6,924 nt of DNA, taken from Dysgonamonadaceae bacterium (GTDB lineage Bacteria > Bacteroidota > Bacteroidia > Bacteroidales > Azobacteroidaceae). Where the stretch lies: contig JAISNS010000348.1 of assembly GCA_031276105.1 (NCBI GenBank), positions 1-6,924 on the forward strand, in the 5' to 3' direction. The position numbers and the translations under genes are program-made. Shown in pieces: positions 5,936 through 6,924 of the stretch (position 1 is the first letter of the stretch; each line of letters starts with the position of its first letter). The notes beneath the pieces were generated by a model, which was not told the DNA's origin, did no database searches, and worked only from the letters and a program-made list of their open reading frames with translations.

Positions 5936-6451
5936 TTATTTGCTGCAAGCAAATTCGAGAACAATATCCGGTACTTGCACTTCATTTGCAATGAATACCA
6001 AACTAAAGTCAATTGTTTTTTCTTTGGCATCGTAAAAAGCGTGATACTTTTTATTGTCAAGCTGGTATTTTTCAAAACCGGCAGTGCTATAACCCAAAGT
6101 TTCAAAATGCGAAATAATTTCCGCCGGTAAAGCAAGGTTAAAAGCAACGCCATTGCTTGCTTCTACTGCATTTACACTCTCAAAAATCAAGTCATCTTCA
6201 GAATTTTTGGCAATAATTTTGTTTCCGTTAACAGTTATTTTTACCAAATCAAGATTGAACTCAATTCCATTGGCAGATATTGTTGCGAGTGAACCATCGG
6301 CTTGAAGCAAATAATAAGCGGTGGCAGCTACATAATCTCCAGCAACTTCACTCACTTTCACTATATTTGGTTTTTCATCTTCGCTACAGCCTGCAAATAT
6401 TGTTGCTGCAATGCCCCAAATTAAAAGGGCTTTCATACTGAAATTTCTCAT
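5936..6451 (-). CDS. Putative surface lipoprotein of unknown function
   Basis: The start chosen is the ATG at 6451 (171 residues). The ATG at 6436, five codons in, is also possible. The longer frame back to a TTG at 6610 runs into the IS end and is rejected. The N terminus is a lipoprotein signal (MRNFSMKALLIWGIAATIFAGC) with the acylated Cys at about residue 22. The residues after Cys, SEDEK, are acidic like the lipoprotein export signals of Bacteroidota, so exposure on the cell surface is likely. The mature part (about 150 residues) is rich in predicted beta strands with alternating hydrophobic residues (GIEFNLDLVKITVNGNKIIA; TIDFSLVFIANEVQVPDIVL). It resembles small lipocalin-like or beta-sandwich lipoproteins, but I do not recognise a family. 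It converges on the winged-helix gene, with the terminator at 5746-5781 downstream. An IS lies about 140 nt upstream and may affect its expression. Confidence 0.65.
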   Translation of the reverse strand: MRNFSMKALLIWGIAATIFAGCSEDEKPNIVKVSEVAGDYVAATAYYLLQADGSLATISANGIEFNLDLVKITVNGNKIIAKNSEDDLIFESVNAVEASNGVAFNLALPAEIISHFETLGYSTAGFEKYQLDNKKYHAFYDAKEKTIDFSLVFIANEVQVPDIVLEFACSK

Positions 6452-6602
6452 TTTAACCCACATTGCAGTTATCCCCATCAAAATCAGAAAAAATTGTCCC
6501 AAAATCGGCTTCAATGAGCTTTTTTCAGGGACAAAAAAGACATAACTATCTGATAACCAGCGATCGTATTTTTGCATTTTGCCATTGTAGTGCACAGGGG
6601 GT

Positions 6603-6634
6603 ATTGACAATCAAACAGTTAAGGAGTACCTTTG
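6603..6634 (+). promoter_or_regulatory. Transposase promoter, Bacteroidota type
   Basis: TACCTTTG at 6627-6634 is a perfect TAnnTTTG -7 box, and ATTG at 6603-6606, exactly 20 nt upstream, is a 3 of 4 match to the -33 TTTG. Transcription should start near 6638-6641, only a few bases before the ATG at 6643. An AAGGAG at 6621-6626 lies 16 nt from the start, upstream of the expected RNA end, so it cannot act as a ribosome site for this transcript. Confidence 0.6.
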
Positions 6635-6642
6635 CCGCCGAT

Positions 6643-6924
6643 ATGTATTTTAGAACAAGCATCCGCCCCAATCCGGCGACAGGCAAAATCGATTCTTACT
6701 ACCAACTGGTGGAAAGCTATCGCAACGAAACGGACAGAGTTTGTCATCGAACCCTGCTCAATGTCGGCTTTCTTTCCGGCTCGATAAACGCTGAGGAACT
6801 GAATCAGGTACGTCGCATTATCTGCAAGCGTTATCAGGATATAAAAGGAGGAGATGAACTATTTGATATACAGGAAAATAATTCGCAAAAAGTAGTTGAT
6901 TTAGCGGATAAATTATGGAATGAA
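6643..6924 (+). CDS. IS1634-family (IS4-like) transposase, N-terminal part
   Basis: Ninety-four codons are visible from the ATG at 6643, and the frame is open at the right edge. The opening MYFRTSIRPNPATGKIDSYY, followed by LVESYRNETDRVCHRTLLNV and GFL, is the characteristic N terminus of IS1634-type transposases found widely in Bacteroidota (IS4 superfamily, DDE chemistry). The catalytic DDE residues lie beyond the window, so integrity cannot be judged. The protein would cut and paste its own element through terminal inverted repeats. No frameshift is seen in the visible part. It points away from the lipoprotein gene on the other strand. The family call rests on recognition of this N-terminal text. 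Confidence 0.8.
   Translation, partial: MYFRTSIRPNPATGKIDSYYQLVESYRNETDRVCHRTLLNVGFLSGSINAEELNQVRRIICKRYQDIKGGDELFDIQENNSQKVVDLADKLWNE

Larger units (their letters stand above)
6591..6924 (+). mobile_element. Left part of an IS1634-like insertion sequence (continues past the window)
   Basis: The element is recognised from its transposase. Its left boundary is not proven: the sequence around GTGCAC (6590-6595) and AGGGGGTATTGAC just after it is the best guess for the terminal inverted repeat, since the coding-type sequence to its left belongs to another gene. The right end and any target duplication are outside the window. Confidence 0.45.

Noticed and set aside
5902..6153. Minus-strand 83-residue ORF
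   Set aside because: It overlaps the lipoprotein gene in another frame, has low-complexity hydrophobic and basic text and no recognisable domain.
6519..6539. CTTTTTT-N7-AAAAAAG as a terminator
   Set aside because: The stem is almost only A-T with a single G-C pair, and no transcript is expected to end there.
6452..6610. N-terminal extension of the lipoprotein up to TTG 6610 or ATG 6577
   Set aside because: It would place a non-signal segment before a complete lipoprotein signal peptide and run into the IS end.

Overview
The window looks like a chromosomal segment of a member of the Bacteroidales (phylum Bacteroidota). The signs are: GyrA with the Bacteroidota-style quinolone-determining segment (Ser83 and Phe87 in E. 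coli numbering); A-rich leaders with no clear Shine-Dalgarno sequence; several matches to the Bacteroidota promoter form (TTTG, about 20 nt, TAnnTTTG); a lipoprotein with an acidic surface-export-like tail after its Cys; and an IS1634-like transposase. I do not place it at genus level.

Layout. Positions 1-287 hold the 3' end of a Fib_succ_major/C-type-lectin-like surface protein. Its last ~55 codons are GC-rich, dominated by NNC codons, and look like the variable region of a diversity-generating retroelement (DGR) target. Directly after its stop codon lies a large palindrome (288-383): two 41-bp arms, each made of four 7-bp ACTAAAA-type units plus a 13-bp GC-rich core, around a 14-nt loop. 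A mannose-6-phosphate isomerase gene follows (434-1408). Next comes a co-directional block: gyrA (1503-4061), an exported TPR protein (4101-5333) and a 65-residue winged-helix protein (5353-5550).

From 5551 to 5935 there is no intact gene. This stretch holds a repeat-like palindrome (5576-5624), an AT-rich spacer, a bidirectional terminator (5746-5781), and what appears to be a frameshifted gene remnant on the minus strand (5796-5935). A minus-strand lipoprotein gene follows (5936-6451). The right edge enters an IS1634-like element whose transposase starts at 6643 on the plus strand, behind a very good Bacteroidota promoter that would give an almost leaderless mRNA.

How it fits together. The core part (manA, gyrA, TPR, winged helix) is housekeeping. 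gyrA, the TPR gene and the winged-helix gene are close enough (38 and 19 nt) to be one transcript, ending at the 5746-5781 hairpin, which also ends the converging lipoprotein transcript. The two ends of the window are accessory: a candidate hypervariable surface protein on the left, and an IS with decaying lipoprotein sequence on the right. The candidate DGR target plus its palindrome is the most interesting item. The reverse transcriptase and template repeat are not in this window, so the DGR call is an inference from codon pattern, fold family and position.
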